From Nymphaea colorata (Eukaryota > Streptophyta > Magnoliopsida > Nymphaeales > Nymphaeaceae), in contig NC_045147.1 of the NCBI RefSeq assembly GCF_008831285.2, positions 19,906,581 through 19,970,580 on the forward strand: a stretch of DNA of 64,000 nt, in the 5' to 3' direction. The notes under the pieces were generated by a model. The model made no database searches, was not told where the DNA came from, and saw only the letters and a program-made list of their open reading frames with translations. Each line of letters opens with the position of its first letter. Positions within the stretch are counted from its first letter, which is position 1. Of the stretch, positions 1 through 18,828 are shown one piece after another. The translations under genes were made by a program, and so were the position numbers.

Positions 1-413
1 ATTGCAAGATAAATATATGTTACATTTATATCTCACAATTTAAATCTATAAAATGTGGGCTGCATTTTCTGTCCACTGATTACATGGGAAACTGCACCTG
101 GATTGAGAGAGTTAGTTGCCTCCCTAAGTTCATAAACCCTGTGGCTAGTACCTCCCACTCCAGGAAGCTATACATGCTAGTCTTGGCCAAAGGTTGACAC
201 GTGTAGAGTTTGAACAAGGCTGTCCACATAACAATCAAATCCCAACTCAGCTGTGAAAATCCCCTTAGGGTTTTGACCTACCACACTTATTTTTGCATGT
301 ATTTTGTCTATTTTATGTAGCACAAACCAAAACAATGCTGCATCAATTTCAGAAAAGTTGAAACTGCAACCACTTTCAGAAGATCCATCAAAATCAGGCT
401 AAGTGAAGCATAC

Positions 414-7019
<6,606 letters not shown>

Positions 7020-7136
7020 CCTTCTCTCTCTCCCAAGGCTAGGGTTTTTCGCTCTCCGTATCACTCTCTCGCGCGCCCGCAGGGGGAGGGGAAAGGCAAA
7101 CGGCGCCCTTTTCTCAACCCTCTGAAGTCTGAGTGT

Positions 7137-7162
7137 GTATATATATATATATATATATACAC
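7137..7162. repeat. TA microsatellite in the 5' flank of PRMT4
   Basis: A short TA run flanked by GTG and CAC on either side, about 120 bp upstream of the chosen PRMT4 start. It could act as the TATA region of that promoter, but a dinucleotide repeat is weak evidence for that. Confidence 0.6.
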
Positions 7163-9349
7163 ACTCTCGCTCTCCGCCACTCCCTCTCGGCTCTCCCTCC
7201 CCACTCTTCCCCTTCTGAACTCTAGTTTTACTTTTGCGGCTGCAAGTGGATCAGATTCTATTTTGCTTGGATCCTGGCTGGCCTCTACCCGACCCACCCG
7301 GGATGCAACGGCTTTATCCGAATTCGAACAGCTTGGATGTTCATGTAGTTAGGGATGACAACGATTTGGATAAGAATTCAATATTCGATTGGAATCCAAA
7401 CCGAAAATTATCAGATTGAAAGACTATTTAAATCAGATAATTAACCGAATTCGAATTGGGTATTGGATTATCCTTAAGTAGTGTTCAAAGCAAAAGCTAC
7501 ATAACATTTATATGTGTTTTCCTCCTACCAAAAGCAACAGCACGATCCAAGCAAAATAGAATCTTATACAAACTTTCCTAAATCATATGGGATCCAGTTA
7601 ATAATGGAACTCCACATATCCAACCCGAAGAATAGGACTATAAAACGAGTCGGGTCCTTGATCCGAAATACGCATGTTATTGAATTGGGCGGTCATGCGA
7701 GCATTAATGGATCGAATATGTGCCGCTACCGTTTTCTAACTTCATCTAGATTTGTTCTGGACAAAAAGAGGCTACCTGTCAATTAATAAATGCCTACTGC
7801 TTTTATATATTAAATCTGCGTCGCGATCGGAAGTAACGATAACGATATTTAATGTTTAAGATCTGGATGTAGTTTTTCCCATCAAGATTCGGATCAGACT
7901 CGCATGATCCACACGCTAGCGACGTATACAAAATTGGAATGAGTTTGTAACTTATACATGCATTTTATGCTCAAATAACATGATAATTTTGAACCATATT
8001 GACCAAAAGAATATTATTTTTATTGATTTAATGTTGCAACGTAAAAAGTAAATTAACTTTTTAAACCGGTCCATTGTCCGAAGTTTGTTTATTTACGCAG
8101 TTATCTGATTATTTTTACAAGTAGGTGGGATTAGGCAAACCCCTACCAGTTTCTGGGAATGAAGTTCTAACACACATTAAATTTTTCATTTCGCGTGCTG
8201 AACTCTTGACTTCTTTAAATTTGGAGATCTTAAGTTCAAATCTCTAGGAGGATGTGGACAGAGATCTTATTAGCAGGTTAAACAGACTTTGAAAATGGTG
8301 CAATAAGGAAAAGTCGTTTTGCCATTTGAGATAGTTAATTGCTTCAACCTGCCCTCTTTATGAGTGCAGCCAAATTGGACATCAGTGAGCAATTGGCCAT
8401 TAGGGGAGGGAGCAGGAAGCATTTATTTGGTTTAACACTGGGTCCAGTATACAAGTCTCTTAAAAGTTTTTTGTTTTTAAATGGAAATCATATATATATA
8501 TATGTGTGTGTGTGTGTGCACCAAATTTAAGTATTTTTAAACAATTGCTTCTCCAATCAATTTTTCACTGACTGAGTTGAGTCTGATATGCACACCCAAG
8601 AAGTGGTCAACTAATATGTACAATAGGAAGAGCTTGATATGTAGGTCCCGTACAGCCTGTATCATTGCCTTCTAAAATGAAATAAAAATTTATATCTTTT
8701 GTTACAGGCATATGTGCCAACTATATATATAGAGGCACTAGCATTGCACCTTAGATAGGCATTCAATTCAAGTGGTGCATGCAGCGTATCAGAGTCACAA
8801 TGCGATTTGGATATGAAACAACGATTTTTCAAGTCTTAAATCTTTAGCTCGTTATGGTGTCTGGTTTAAAATATACAAAGGCACCCATACTTATTCATGT
8901 TGCATAGTTTAAGAGTTGTTATCCTCTAAAGGTTTTATTAATAAAAAGTTTATCATCCACGATAAGTTTTATTAAGTCGAAGCGCAAGTTCATCTTGCAA
9001 ACCTACCAACTACATGCAATGTCTCTGACTTTTTGTGCAGTTATCAATGCTTATCCCCTCATACTCCATATATCCATGTTACATGTAAGGCCACATTCTT
9101 GCAACCTTTTCTTATGCTTAAAAAAGAAATTAAGAAAGATTAGCAGCCCGTTCTGCTCACATAGAAACCGGGATTCAACAAAAGCTGCAATTGGGGATGT
9201 GCACCATGGTTTCCCGGACACCTTAGGCAAGAGAAATGCTTTTTGTACTTCATATGTTTTCACTCTTAATGTATTTTTAGTTTGACACCAAAAAGATAGA
9301 GAATTAACTTACCCTGGTGCATCTTCATTCTTGTTCATATGTGAATTAA

Positions 9350-9555
9350 AGAGGGCATTTGATTACCCTTGATTTTAAATCCTTAGGATTTGAGTTGCAG
9401 GGATTTAGGATCATACCTTATCCCTTTTAATTTTCAATACGACATTTTTCCTTGGTTTGATGAACTATATGGCTTTTGATGTAGATCTTTTGGTATATCA
9501 AAAGTATGTCACGTCAGATCCATGGATCTTAAATATGAAGTAATCAAACATCCCC
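9350..9555. mobile_element. Small TIR element (Harbinger/Tourist-like MITE)
   Basis: About 206 bp. The left end AGAGGGCATTTGATTAC and the reverse complement of the right end GGGGATGTTTGATTAC share the core TTTGATTAC, and the similarity continues inward (ATTTTAAATCC versus ATTTAAGATCC). TAA flanks both ends (9347-9349 and 9556-9558), compatible with the 3-bp target duplication of PIF/Harbinger elements. There is no coding capacity. Superfamily assignment rests on the short duplication only. Confidence 0.6.
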
Positions 9556-12032
9556 TAATTGATTTGTTTACTCCAGACTATGATAAATATTCTTGGCAAT
9601 CCCTCTCATTCCCCAATTGATAGGTTGAACTAAAATTTTCCATGCATGACCATACGGTTATCTGGGTTGAAGCCTGATCATGAAGATGATGATGGTTCGG
9701 GCTTTTCCGATTGGATTCCTTCGTAACTCATCGATTTCACCCATGGGAAGTGGAATCAGGTTTGTAGTATTTTCTGGATTCAGATTTGGATATAGAAAAA
9801 TATTGTCTGAATACGATGGTCTTCACCCCAATCCCAAGTAGTAAAAAAGGAAGCGATTTCGTTGTCCACTTCCATGCATGGGCCATGGCTGTACATAATG
9901 TGACCCGATTCGGGCTGAAACTGGTGGGAATTCGATTCTCATCCAGCCTCTAATGCATTTTTCCTCTCCCGGATCGAATCAGTTTGCTGCTCTAGATCCA
10001 ATACCCAAAATACACGAAAGCATGAACAGATTCAATTGATAAATAGCAAGCTTGGCAGGCCGTCAGGATTTGGGGAATATATTCCAATTTGAGATCCGAC
10101 CCGACTTCCAATCAAATCCAAAACATTTCATTTTAAATATTTTATTTTGCTGGCCGCTGATGCTTTGCCTAGTTTACCGAGCAGGTTTCGTGTGTATCTT
10201 CCACCATAATATTCGGCATGTATACTTCAAGAGATCATCTTTTGAAGCAAGAATACGAGCGGCTTCTGATAAAGTTGTCTCGTTAAAAATCATTGCCCTT
10301 TGGCTATACATCAAGGACAATGTATTGCATCTTCGTTATGATTTTATTCCTCGTAACATGTATGCTATTGTTGAATTATTTCAGTTAATATGTCCCACCA
10401 AATGGAAAGACGCAAGAAAAGCATACGCTACCACTAATATATAACAAGTTAGAGAGTGCCACCTTTCTTGCAGTCATAAAATTCCGGTTTATGTTTTGAA
10501 ATTAGATGTATGAAATTAAGCTGCAAAGGCAGAGGCCAAATTGTTTTATTAAAGATTTTGAATACCTTTTCAAAGGAGCCAAAGCGTTTCATTTAAGAAA
10601 ACCATACTTCAAACTCTTGAAAAAACAACTTAGACATTCATATTTGCAATCTAATTTCCACCATCTGGCCTCTTTATAGTCGACTTAATCTCTACCATAT
10701 GATCTCCTTATAATCGACGGTTTAAAGAGAGAGAGAGAACACTCTGGGTAAGAAGAAGCATTTTCTCAAGTCAAGGCTTCTGCAATAAGATGGTGCTCTC
10801 TTTCTTTCATTCAAATTGGTGTGGGATCACTGGTTCACCGGCGCCAGCCAAATGCATAGTCGATCATTAAGACTCAGGAAGAATTGGTCTATCTATAGAA
10901 TTTTAAAGAAAAAAATAGTACTTAAACTGTGTAATTCTCCTAAAGAAGAAGAAATATGAAGCATTCATATAGATGCTGATCGAAGTCAATTAGGAGGCTT
11001 CGTGGATTCGCCGTGCTCATTGTCTTCTCGCCATTTAGTGAGTGGCTGACCAACCAAAATGGAACAATAAGGAGGAAAGGGACGGATAGAGTTTGGTACA
11101 TGATGTTGAAAGGTGATGGAAATGGAAGAAAGTCTGGAATCCAGTGGACCCAGCGTTAGTTCCTGCTCTCACATGTTCTAGTGTTCACCAAGATTCTGAG
11201 AAGGCTCCTTTTCCTAAAGAGCCATCATTAATCAATGTCTCGTTTGCATTTTTCAGCTATGTCTTCTATAAGTTCTTTCCGTATCCACATTCTTCTAAAC
11301 TGGCTAATTCAGTTTCATACTGATTTGTTTGGAAAGGTAGCTTGTCACTGAGATGTGATTCCCTCACTTGAAAATAAAGAAATAAACTCTTCAATCATGT
11401 TTTCTCTTTGGCGAATTATATCAACTTATGAGCTGAACAACTTAGGCCTGCAGATATTTTTATATGTTCCATAAACTCATGTTTATTGAAAAACTAATAA
11501 AAGTAAAGCAGGAAACCCTGCATTTTAAACCCTTATCTAGAATCTCATTTAACATGATCAAGTTTTTGTATATAGATGAGGACACACACACATGCACATG
11601 TCTAAGAGGCATGTGAACGAGTCTTATCTTGTTCCTGTCACCTTTGAAGAGGAATAGTGAAAAAAATGAAGACGTGGACTGGTAGCTCGTATTTTTCGTT
11701 GCTTGCGCATGAGTATGGAAATGAAAAGGCGAGACAAAGTGTCTTTAGAGACATTAACAGACATTCTGAGCAAACACAGCTTAAGAAACATTATTTCTTA
11801 AAAATCCCCAATGTCCATAAATCACTTGGTGATCCGACTCGGAAATCACCAAGTTAGATCGGGATCGTTTATAGTTACTAGGTCATGGGTTAGTTCGCAA
11901 GCGATACACACCATGACTCAGTGCAGAATAAACTAAATTTTACCCATAAAAACTGATTTTGATCCCTTTTTTTCCTTCAATCAATATGAAATAACTTAAC
12001 AAGTGAGGAGGAAGCTGAACTTGTTGGTTCTC

Positions 12033-12048
12033 TCTCTCTCTCCCCCTC

Positions 12049-12113
<65 letters not shown>

Positions 12114-12130
12114 TTATATATATATATATC
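12033..12130. repeat. Compound (TC)n-(TA)n microsatellite
   Basis: A CT-rich run with short interruptions passes into TA repeats with two TTTA interruptions. Intergenic, about 1.3 kb upstream of the first ATL gene. Confidence 0.95.
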
Positions 12131-12371
12131 CATTGGCGGGAGTCAACATGCTCAACTTAAAAATCAGGACATTTGAGCCGATCTACATAGTTTCATACAC
12201 CATGTTCAAACAAAAAATGAGACAAAGTATCTACAAAACTTTGTCAGAGACACTCAGTGCGTTCAAACTAATACGCCCTAAAATAATATTATTTAAAAAT
12301 CCCAATTGACTTAAACGAAAAATGTTGCTTCTGAACTGTCGTAAAGCCCCCGCCGTGAAAGAAGGTTTGTT

Positions 12372-12475
12372 GAACACCGTATATCTGCACAGATGGACGG
12401 TGTTCGACCGATCGGTAATTCCGATCCACGTAAAAGTGCTTATTGATCACCGTCTATCGGCAAAGATGGACGGTG
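12372..12475. repeat. Cluster of three GC-rich inverted repeats
   Basis: First: 12372-12405, arms GAACACCGT and ACGGTGTTC enclosing ATCTG-CA-CAGAT, so almost the entire 34 bp folds on itself apart from an AT/GG bubble. Second: GATCGG-TAATT-CCGATC at 12410-12426. Third: 12448-12475, arms CACCGTC and GACGGTG with inner ATC/GAT. The first and third share the sequence 'CACCGT...AGATGGACGGTG', so they are diverged copies of one motif. The role is unknown; remnants of a foldback element or a DNA/RNA structural element are possible. Confidence 0.8.
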
Positions 12476-13425
12476 GTAAATAGTACCACGGGAGAGACGT
12501 GCACCCGCGAGCGAATCACGGGACTACCGTGGACCATTCGATGATATCGAGATCTGCTGTCGCTTCACTAAATGCGCTGCCCGGATCACCTTTTCCGTGC
12601 GTCGTACTCCTGTAAATTGCAATATTAAAATACGCGAAGCTTCTTGGTGGAAAATAATTTTTTTTAAAAAAAAGTGCACCAACTTCGTCACATGATATTT
12701 TCCTTTGTTTTTAACGTTACCCGGCTAAACCTTACCCAGCTATGAATAAAAAGGAAAAAAAAAAAAATCTAGAAAGGGGTCCGATTAAAATACGACTAAA
12801 GCACCTTGATTTTCTAGGTAAAGGATACAATCATGTAAGAAATCTAACATTAGCAAATTAGTGCTTTTAGAACTGATCTCAATGCAAAGGAAATCTTATA
12901 CTTTATTCGAGTGCATCTTAGAAATATTTTAAAGAAAGTTGCTTTTATACAGATAAGTTTCACAGTAAAAGTAGTTGCTCTTTTCACTTTTAAACAAAAT
13001 TTTGATTTCAGATAAAGAGAGACGAGCAAGAGTTCCGAATAGCGATTTAGGAAGTATGAAAGATGTAAAACTAATGAGGCAAGAGTTCCTGCTGCCCTGT
13101 AATTTAGCAGCAAATACATATGGATGGGGGAGACGACAAGCTCCCCAAGTGAGAAAAGGGCGAGGGAATAAAAATGGCCGCCTTGCCGTGTCCTTCACGG
13201 GACGTCTCCGGGGTCCAAGAAGTCAAACACAGATCCGACTACGAAGCTCACGAAATGGGCACCCCTTTCTTGTTACAGAAGTCACGACGAGGACCCCGGA
13301 ATGAATCCCGACGCGACTTTTACTCGTTTTCTCTTGGACGTTTCCGCAAACACAATCGCTCTTAAAGAAGCCCAGCCACTCACCGCTCGCAGGCCGGAGC
13401 TTCAGCATTAGCTCGCCTCCCCATC

Positions 13426-14244
13426 ATGGCGACCTCAGCCTCAGGCCTCCACGAACCCGACGCTGCCGACTATGGCTACACCAGCAAGATGATGCTCGCA
13501 GCAGTGGTGTGCCTCTTCACCGTCATCTTCCTGCTCATCTTTTTGCATCTCTACGCGAAGTGGCTCGTGAGGAGGAGGAGGAGAAGAGAGCGCGATATTC
13601 TTGCACTCTGGCACACGCTGGGTCCGCCGGACGTCGTCCATGGCGCCTTCGCCGGTACCAACATGGCCAAAGCTGGTCTGGATTCCGCAGTCCTGGATTT
13701 GATTCCCGTGTTCTCGTACAAATCCGACGACCACCAAGAAGGGTTGGAGTGTGCGGTTTGTCTCAGTCCGTTTGAGGACGAAGAGAAAGGAAGGGAGCTG
13801 CCACCATGTCGGCACTGTTTCCACGTCCAGTGCATCGATTCTTGGCTGCATTTGCACTCCAACTGCCCGGTCTGCAGAGCCATTGTCGATGTTGCTGATG
13901 AGGTGAAGATTGGACTAGAGTCGCAGATTGGCTCCGGGAATGTCGGGGAGGAGGAAGCGCGGACGGCGGAGACCGAGGCCGGCGCGGGGTCGAGAAGCGG
14001 CGAAGCAGGGGAAGTGCGGGCGGAGGTGGGTGAGTCCGGCGAGGTTTCAGGTCTCGCCGGACCGTCGGAAGTAAGGGTGGATATTGAAACCGGTTCGCGG
14101 CCGGAAGAGGGGTCCTCTGTGGTGCAGGCTGGCACCGGTTGCTCATTTGGGTCGTTGAAGAGGATGCTTAGTAAGAACAGAGTGGAGAAGAAGGTCTTGA
14201 GTTCGAATCGAGCCAGTTGTGTGGAAGAAGTAGAGAAGGTTTGA
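13426..14244 (+). CDS. ATL-family RING-H2 finger E3 ubiquitin ligase, 272 aa
   Basis: Intronless, as is usual for the plant ATL family. These are membrane-anchored E3 ligases that pass ubiquitin from an E2 to target proteins, often in defence or nutrient responses. Visible order: one transmembrane helix at about 22-44, a basic stretch (RRRRRRER) just after it, the GLD signature at 84-86 in KAGLDSAVLDLIPVFSY, and the RING-H2 with zinc ligands C109, C112, C128, H130, H133, C136, C147 and C150, plus the E2-contact Trp W140. The C-terminal ~115 residues are acidic, Gly/Glu/Ser rich and probably disordered, ending in a short Lys-rich stretch. The ATG follows a pyrimidine-rich leader and no earlier in-frame ATG is plausible. 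The gene is clearly richer in G+C than its flanks. The target is unknown. It converges with another ATL gene at 21434-21955. Confidence 0.93.
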   Translation: MATSASGLHEPDAADYGYTSKMMLAAVVCLFTVIFLLIFLHLYAKWLVRRRRRRERDILALWHTLGPPDVVHGAFAGTNMAKAGLDSAVLDLIPVFSYKSDDHQEGLECAVCLSPFEDEEKGRELPPCRHCFHVQCIDSWLHLHSNCPVCRAIVDVADEVKIGLESQIGSGNVGEEEARTAETEAGAGSRSGEAGEVRAEVGESGEVSGLAGPSEVRVDIETGSRPEEGSSVVQAGTGCSFGSLKRMLSKNRVEKKVLSSNRASCVEEVEKV

Positions 14245-14654
14245 ATTGGGCAGGGTATGATTATTTTCTCCTCTGTATAGAAGTTTTCATACAAACATGA
14301 GATTATGGTTCTTTCTTTGTACATGCGAAATTTTATCAAGGAATATTTAAAAATTGGCTTGATTCAAGATAAACCACACCTCTTCTTCTTCTTTCTATGG
14401 ATTGTTGTGGCGAGCGACAAAGTTTGAGAAATGAGCGTCGTATTTTCAGGATTTGGCAGCCCAGATCCCGGGGCATGCCGAAGTTCATTATTCGGGCAGT
14501 GGCCTAACAGGATTCTTGCAATTATTTAATTGTTTGACATATCGACGTGCTGCATGCGGGACAGCAGCAACCTCTTCCCTTTCTTCGAACCTGCCTCCAG
14601 GCTAAACTCATGAGGATCCAAGGACCATTGGCCTCGACGAAGGGCAGCTAGGGG

Positions 14655-16071
14655 CTAAGCCTGGCTCGTGTTCTTACCCCTCTTTCCGCCAGACTAGTTC
14701 TCAAACACTGGACGGGTCCCTGTTTCACTTTCTCCCTCATTATTGCGAAAGCGTTGGAGGAGACTTCTGCCATGGACTTCTCTATTCCATGACCTCATTA
14801 ATGCACCAAACACATCAGGGGGAGCAGGTCTTACTTCCACTTGGTGGGCCTAATTTTCAGCACGACTAACCATAACAAGAGATGCATAGATTAAGACAGT
14901 ACTGGAGCCTAAAAGATTTTAGTGAGATGAGCATTAATATAATTTTTTTATTGAACGAACATCAATATATAAATATGTAAATTTATTATTAAGTTTTTAA
15001 AAAACTAAAGTGGAGGGGAGATGTGCCCCATTGTCCGATGAGAGTATACTATCAACTCTAAAGAGGAGCGAGCACTCCAAGGAAGCATATGGCCAAACTC
15101 GAAGAAGTGAGCAACTAAAGAAGCTGGTGAAAATGGGCACTGACTTTAATAATGGACCTTGAAGGAGCTATGTCAGCCCACTTTCAGTACACCACGGTCC
15201 ACAAAGAACATTGCATAAGCCCTTTTATCTTTTTAAGATCCCACCTGATCGCCATTGACTGGATTGGTCTGCCGGAAAATCAGCACCGCTGCCTGAATCA
15301 GGTCGGCGATGCATTAATGCGCATCCTCCTTTTCTCAAATAAACAATCTGTGAAAAAAAAAATGGGAACTCAGCAGGCGGGCCGGAGAGTGCAAAGCACT
15401 CTGCTCTCAAGGCGCATGTTGCGTTTAATTAGAAGGTCCGATTCTGGTAGACCGGCGAGCAGAAGTTCAGGAAGGGAAGGATTTCCTTATTCCTTATCCC
15501 TCAAGACTCCCCACTTCCCACCCACTTTGAGATTCATAATGTTACATGCATACATTATTTTAATCATCGGTAACTTTTTTTTGTTGTCCATAGTTTGGTG
15601 AAGGTCGGTGCTCACGCCAATGAAATCTATCTGTGCATATAAATTATGGGCCGCGACACTCGAGAAAAAAAGAAAAGGTGGCTGCAGAAATTTTTAAAAA
15701 CTTATTTAAAAAAAAAAGCATGATTTAAGTTTATAGGAAAATTGACTATGATGAATTTATCGGCGCAATACAAAATTTGCTTGGATCGATGCATAACAAG
15801 TGTTTCTGAATGAGGGGGGACTTTGGAGTATGGGGATGGGCGAGGAGGGGCAACCCTGAAGTTTAGGAGGCATGTGCTCAATGTACTGATACTGATCTCA
15901 CTAATCGTGCTTATTATTATGAAATGTTTGTGGCACAGGCGTCCGCATTTGGTTAAATACTTTAATGTATCAATACAGACTTTTTGAATGGGTACGATCC
16001 TTCACAGTAGTCATCGTCTTCCATGATCACCTTTAAATATTTAAACCAAAAAATTCAACCTATATCAAAAC

Positions 16072-16080
<9 letters not shown>
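14655..16080 (+). repeat. Diverged tandem duplication, copy 1
   Basis: About 1.4 kb that recurs at 16236-17653 in the same order and orientation. Anchors include CTAAGCCTGGCTCGTGTTCT at the left end, GCGAAAGCGTTGGAG near 14750, the GAAAATCAGCA(C/T)CGCTGCCTG block near 15280, a stretch ending TCCGATTCTGGTAGACC near 15440, GGAGTATGGGGATGG near 15825 and GTGGCACAGGCGT near 15931. Copies differ by many substitutions and small indels. No conserved open reading frame, target duplication or terminal repeat was found, so I cannot say whether it began as a transposon or as plain segmental duplication. Confidence 0.85.

Positions 16081-16135
<55 letters not shown>
16072..16135. repeat. Compound (TA)n(GA)n microsatellite
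   Basis: A TA run of about 28 bp joined directly to a GA run of about 35 bp. It marks the right edge of copy 1 of the tandem duplication. Confidence 0.97.
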
Positions 16136-16138
<3 letters not shown>

Positions 16139-16235
16139 TTCCTCAAACTATTGAGCAAAGAAAGATGCAAAGTAAAATATTGATTCTTGATGGCTAGTTT
16201 TGATACTTTGGCAGTAGGAATCGTCGGCTTGATAT

Positions 16236-17653
16236 CTAAGCCTGGCTCGTGTTCTTACCCCCTCTCTCTCTCTCTGTGCCAGACCAGTTCTCAAACAATG
16301 GAAGCGTTACTGTACCATCATTTAGTAGCACCACCATGCGCCGGCACAATTGGTTTCACTTTCTCCCTCTTTATTGCGAAAGCGTTGGAGAAGACTTCTC
16401 CGACACGGCACACACTTCTCTTGTCCATGACCTCATTAGCGTCCCGAACACATCAGGTGGAGCAAGTCTTGCTTCGACTTGGTGGGCCTGATCGCCAACA
16501 CACGACTAAACTTAATAAGAGATACATAAATTAAGACGGTACTGAAGCCTAAAAGATTTCAGTGAGAGGAGCATTAAAATAAATTTTTTTAATGGAAAGA
16601 ACATCAATATGTAAATTCATGATCAGTTTTTAAAAAAATTAAAGGGGAGAGAGAGGGGAAGATAAGTACTTTGGTGTCTCTGTATGTCAACCCTGAATAG
16701 GAGCGCATATGGCCAAACTTGAAGAAGTGAGCGACCAAGGAAGCTGGTGAAAGTGGGCACTGACTCTAATAATGGAACCTGTCTACTTGGAGGAGCAGTG
16801 TCAGCGCCCACGTCCGGCACACCACAAAGTGACATGGGCAGAAGCTCTTTTATCTTTAAGGTCCCACCTCTCGCCTCCCACCAGCCCCCCATTGACTCGA
16901 TTGCTCCGCCGGAAAATCAGCATCGCTGCCTGAATCATGTCGGCAATGCATTAATGCGCATCCCCCCTTTTTCGAATAAACAATCTGTGCAAAAAAAAAT
17001 TGGCAACTTAACAGGCGGGCCGGAGAGTGCAAAGCTCTCGGCTCTCAAGGCGCGTTGTTGCTTTTGATTAGAAGGTCCGATTCTGGTAGACCAACCAGCA
17101 GAAGTTCAGGGAGAGAAGGATTTCCTTATTCCTCATCCCTCAATTCTCCCCGATTCCCACCCACTTTGAGACTTATATTGTTACATGCATAGCATATATT
17201 ACTTTAACCTGTAACTTATTTTGTTTTAAGTAGTTTGGTGAACGTCGGTGCTCAGGCCAACGAAATCCGATCTGTGCATACAGATCGTCGGCCGAGACCT
17301 ACAAAAAAGAGAGAAAAAAAAAAAGTGGTAGCTGCAGACATTTTTTTAAGATTAAGAAGGTCATTCAAAAAAAAAAAAAGTATGATGATAGGAAAATTGA
17401 CGATCATGAATTTATCGGCGCAATGCAAAAATTGCTTGGATCGATGGATACAAGTATTTCAGAAGGAGGTCTAACTTTGGAGTATGGGGATGGAGTGTAG
17501 GGTTTCTTTTCTGAAGTTTAGGAGGGATGTGATCAATGTACTAATCATATCTCACTAATTGTGCTTATTATGAAATGTTGATGGCACAGGCGTTCCCATT
17601 TGGCTAGTAGTTTCTTGGAAAACAATATTTTAATGTATCAACACAGACTTTTT
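16236..17653 (+). repeat. Diverged tandem duplication, copy 2 (main part)
   Basis: Second copy of the 14655-16080 segment, offset by about 1.6 kb. Similarity is good through CA(A/T)(C/T)ACAGACTTTTT at 17639-17653 and then stops abruptly. The last ~100 bp of copy 1 (TGAATGGGTACGATCCTT ... GATCACCTTTAAATATTT) is found instead at about 18731-18828, so copy 2 is split by about 1.08 kb of foreign sequence. Confidence 0.85.
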
Positions 17654-17780
17654 TATTTGACAAACTGTGAGTGTAAGGCGACAAATTGATGCCGTTCTGT
17701 CTCGTCATGTTTCTCCAAATAGATGCTCTCCCTTTCTAGTTGACCGTGGAACACGCCAGTTCTCACTTGCTATCGCGAGT

Positions 17781-17854
17781 CTAGTTGATCTATAGTCGGA
17801 ACACCCTAGTTGATCTATAGTCGGAACACTCTAGTTGATCTACAGCCGAACACT
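17781..17854. repeat. Three tandem copies of a 25-bp unit
   Basis: The unit CTAGTTGATCTATAGTCGGA plus ACACC/ACACT recurs three times at a 25-bp period; the third copy is the most diverged (CTACAGCCGAACACT). Confidence 0.92.
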
Positions 17855-18384
17855 CTTAATATATTATAATCCCTCACAAAAGACGGTGGCCTGAGCTGTT
17901 TTCCTTGAACAACATCAGTTTTTTAAATATTGAATTAGATTTTTTTCTATCAATTTTGTACAAAGAAAAAAAGAGAAACAGAAAAAGAAAAGGGAGAAAT
18001 AGGTTTTGGTGGGAGGAAGGGTTCTCTCTTTATATCTTTGTTTCTTTCTCTGTGCATGCGTGTATATGTACAAAGGTCACACATTTATAAAAAAACAAAA
18101 AAAAAAGGGAAAGAAAAGAGGTTTGTTGAATTGGGTTTGTTTGAGTTTTTTTTCTAAGGGAGGTTAGGGTTGGAGGGTCTAGGTAAAATAGCAAACTTGG
18201 TTATATGTACAAACCTGTACATATTTTTACTGTGCACGTTCTTGTGCATGTTATGCATTCATAAAAGTTAGTAACTAAGACCCAATACAAGTGTCAGGAG
18301 TACAATTGGCGTATGCTATACAAGGATGTGCACCATGCACAACATACTCGTAACTCCCTCTCAGGACAGGGGAGGGGGGGAGGG

Positions 18385-18604
18385 TCTCTCTCTTTTTATA
18401 TGTGTATATTATATGTGCATATGTACTTAGGCACATTCATATAGTATGAGAGTTATTCTCTCTTTTTATATGTGTATATTATATGTGTATATGTACTTAG
18501 GCACATTCATACAGTATGAGAGTTATTCTCTCTTTTTATATGTGTATATTTTATGTGTATATGTACTTAGGCACATTCATATAGTATATAGTTTGAGAGT
18601 TATG
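18385..18604. repeat. Three tandem copies of a 70-bp unit
   Basis: Units begin TCTCTCTTTTTATATGTGTA and contain TGTACTTAGGCACATTCATA, ending GAGAGTTAT. Copies 1 and 2 are spaced exactly 70 bp and are almost identical; copy 3 carries a small insertion near its end. A small minisatellite. Confidence 0.95.
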
Positions 18605-18730
18605 CACCGGGTGACGAGGAATGTGAAAGGAGCCTGAAAAGCCTTCCCTCCAAATAATGGCTTTGCCATGGAACTGGTGGTGGAGATGAGGGTACCAGAT
18701 ATCTCCCCCTTTTACGAGAGGAATGGATTC

Positions 18731-18828
18731 ATTGAATAGGTGCAATCCTTGACAATATTTATTCATCCTCTTCGATGATCACCTTTAAATATTTGAATGA
18801 AAAGAATTCAAGCTATATCATATCTTAA
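18731..18828 (+). repeat. Displaced right end of duplication copy 2
   Basis: Matches the right end of copy 1 (about 15983-16068), including TGATCACCTTTAAATATTT and a following AATTCAA(C/G)CTATATCA. It continues copy 2 after the ~1.08-kb interruption. Confidence 0.7.

Larger units (their letters stand above)
7165..13425. other. Intergenic region between PRMT4 and the first ATL gene
   Basis: No gene recognised on either strand. The segment 7300-7750 and again 9690-10130 contains scattered variants of a 'GGATCCGAAT / GATTCGGAT' style sequence common in decayed plant repeats, but no element ends were found. It contains the Harbinger-like MITE at 9350-9555, a TA/TG repeat near 8488-8517, a TC/TA microsatellite at 12033-12130 and GC-rich palindromes at 12372-12475. 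An open frame at 10052-10444 matches nothing I recognise. Confidence 0.6.
17654..18730. other. ~1.08-kb sequence interrupting copy 2 of the duplication
   Basis: Present in copy 2 and absent from copy 1. It contains a triplicated 25-bp unit at 17781-17854 and a triplicated 70-bp unit at 18385-18604. I see no terminal inverted repeat, target-site duplication or open reading frame that identifies it as a transposon. The alternative is that copy 1 lost this segment by deletion. Confidence 0.55.

Noticed and set aside
10052-10444. 130-codon open frame on the plus strand
   Set aside because: No recognisable domain or family, sits in repeat-like intergenic DNA, and codon use looks like its AT-rich surroundings.
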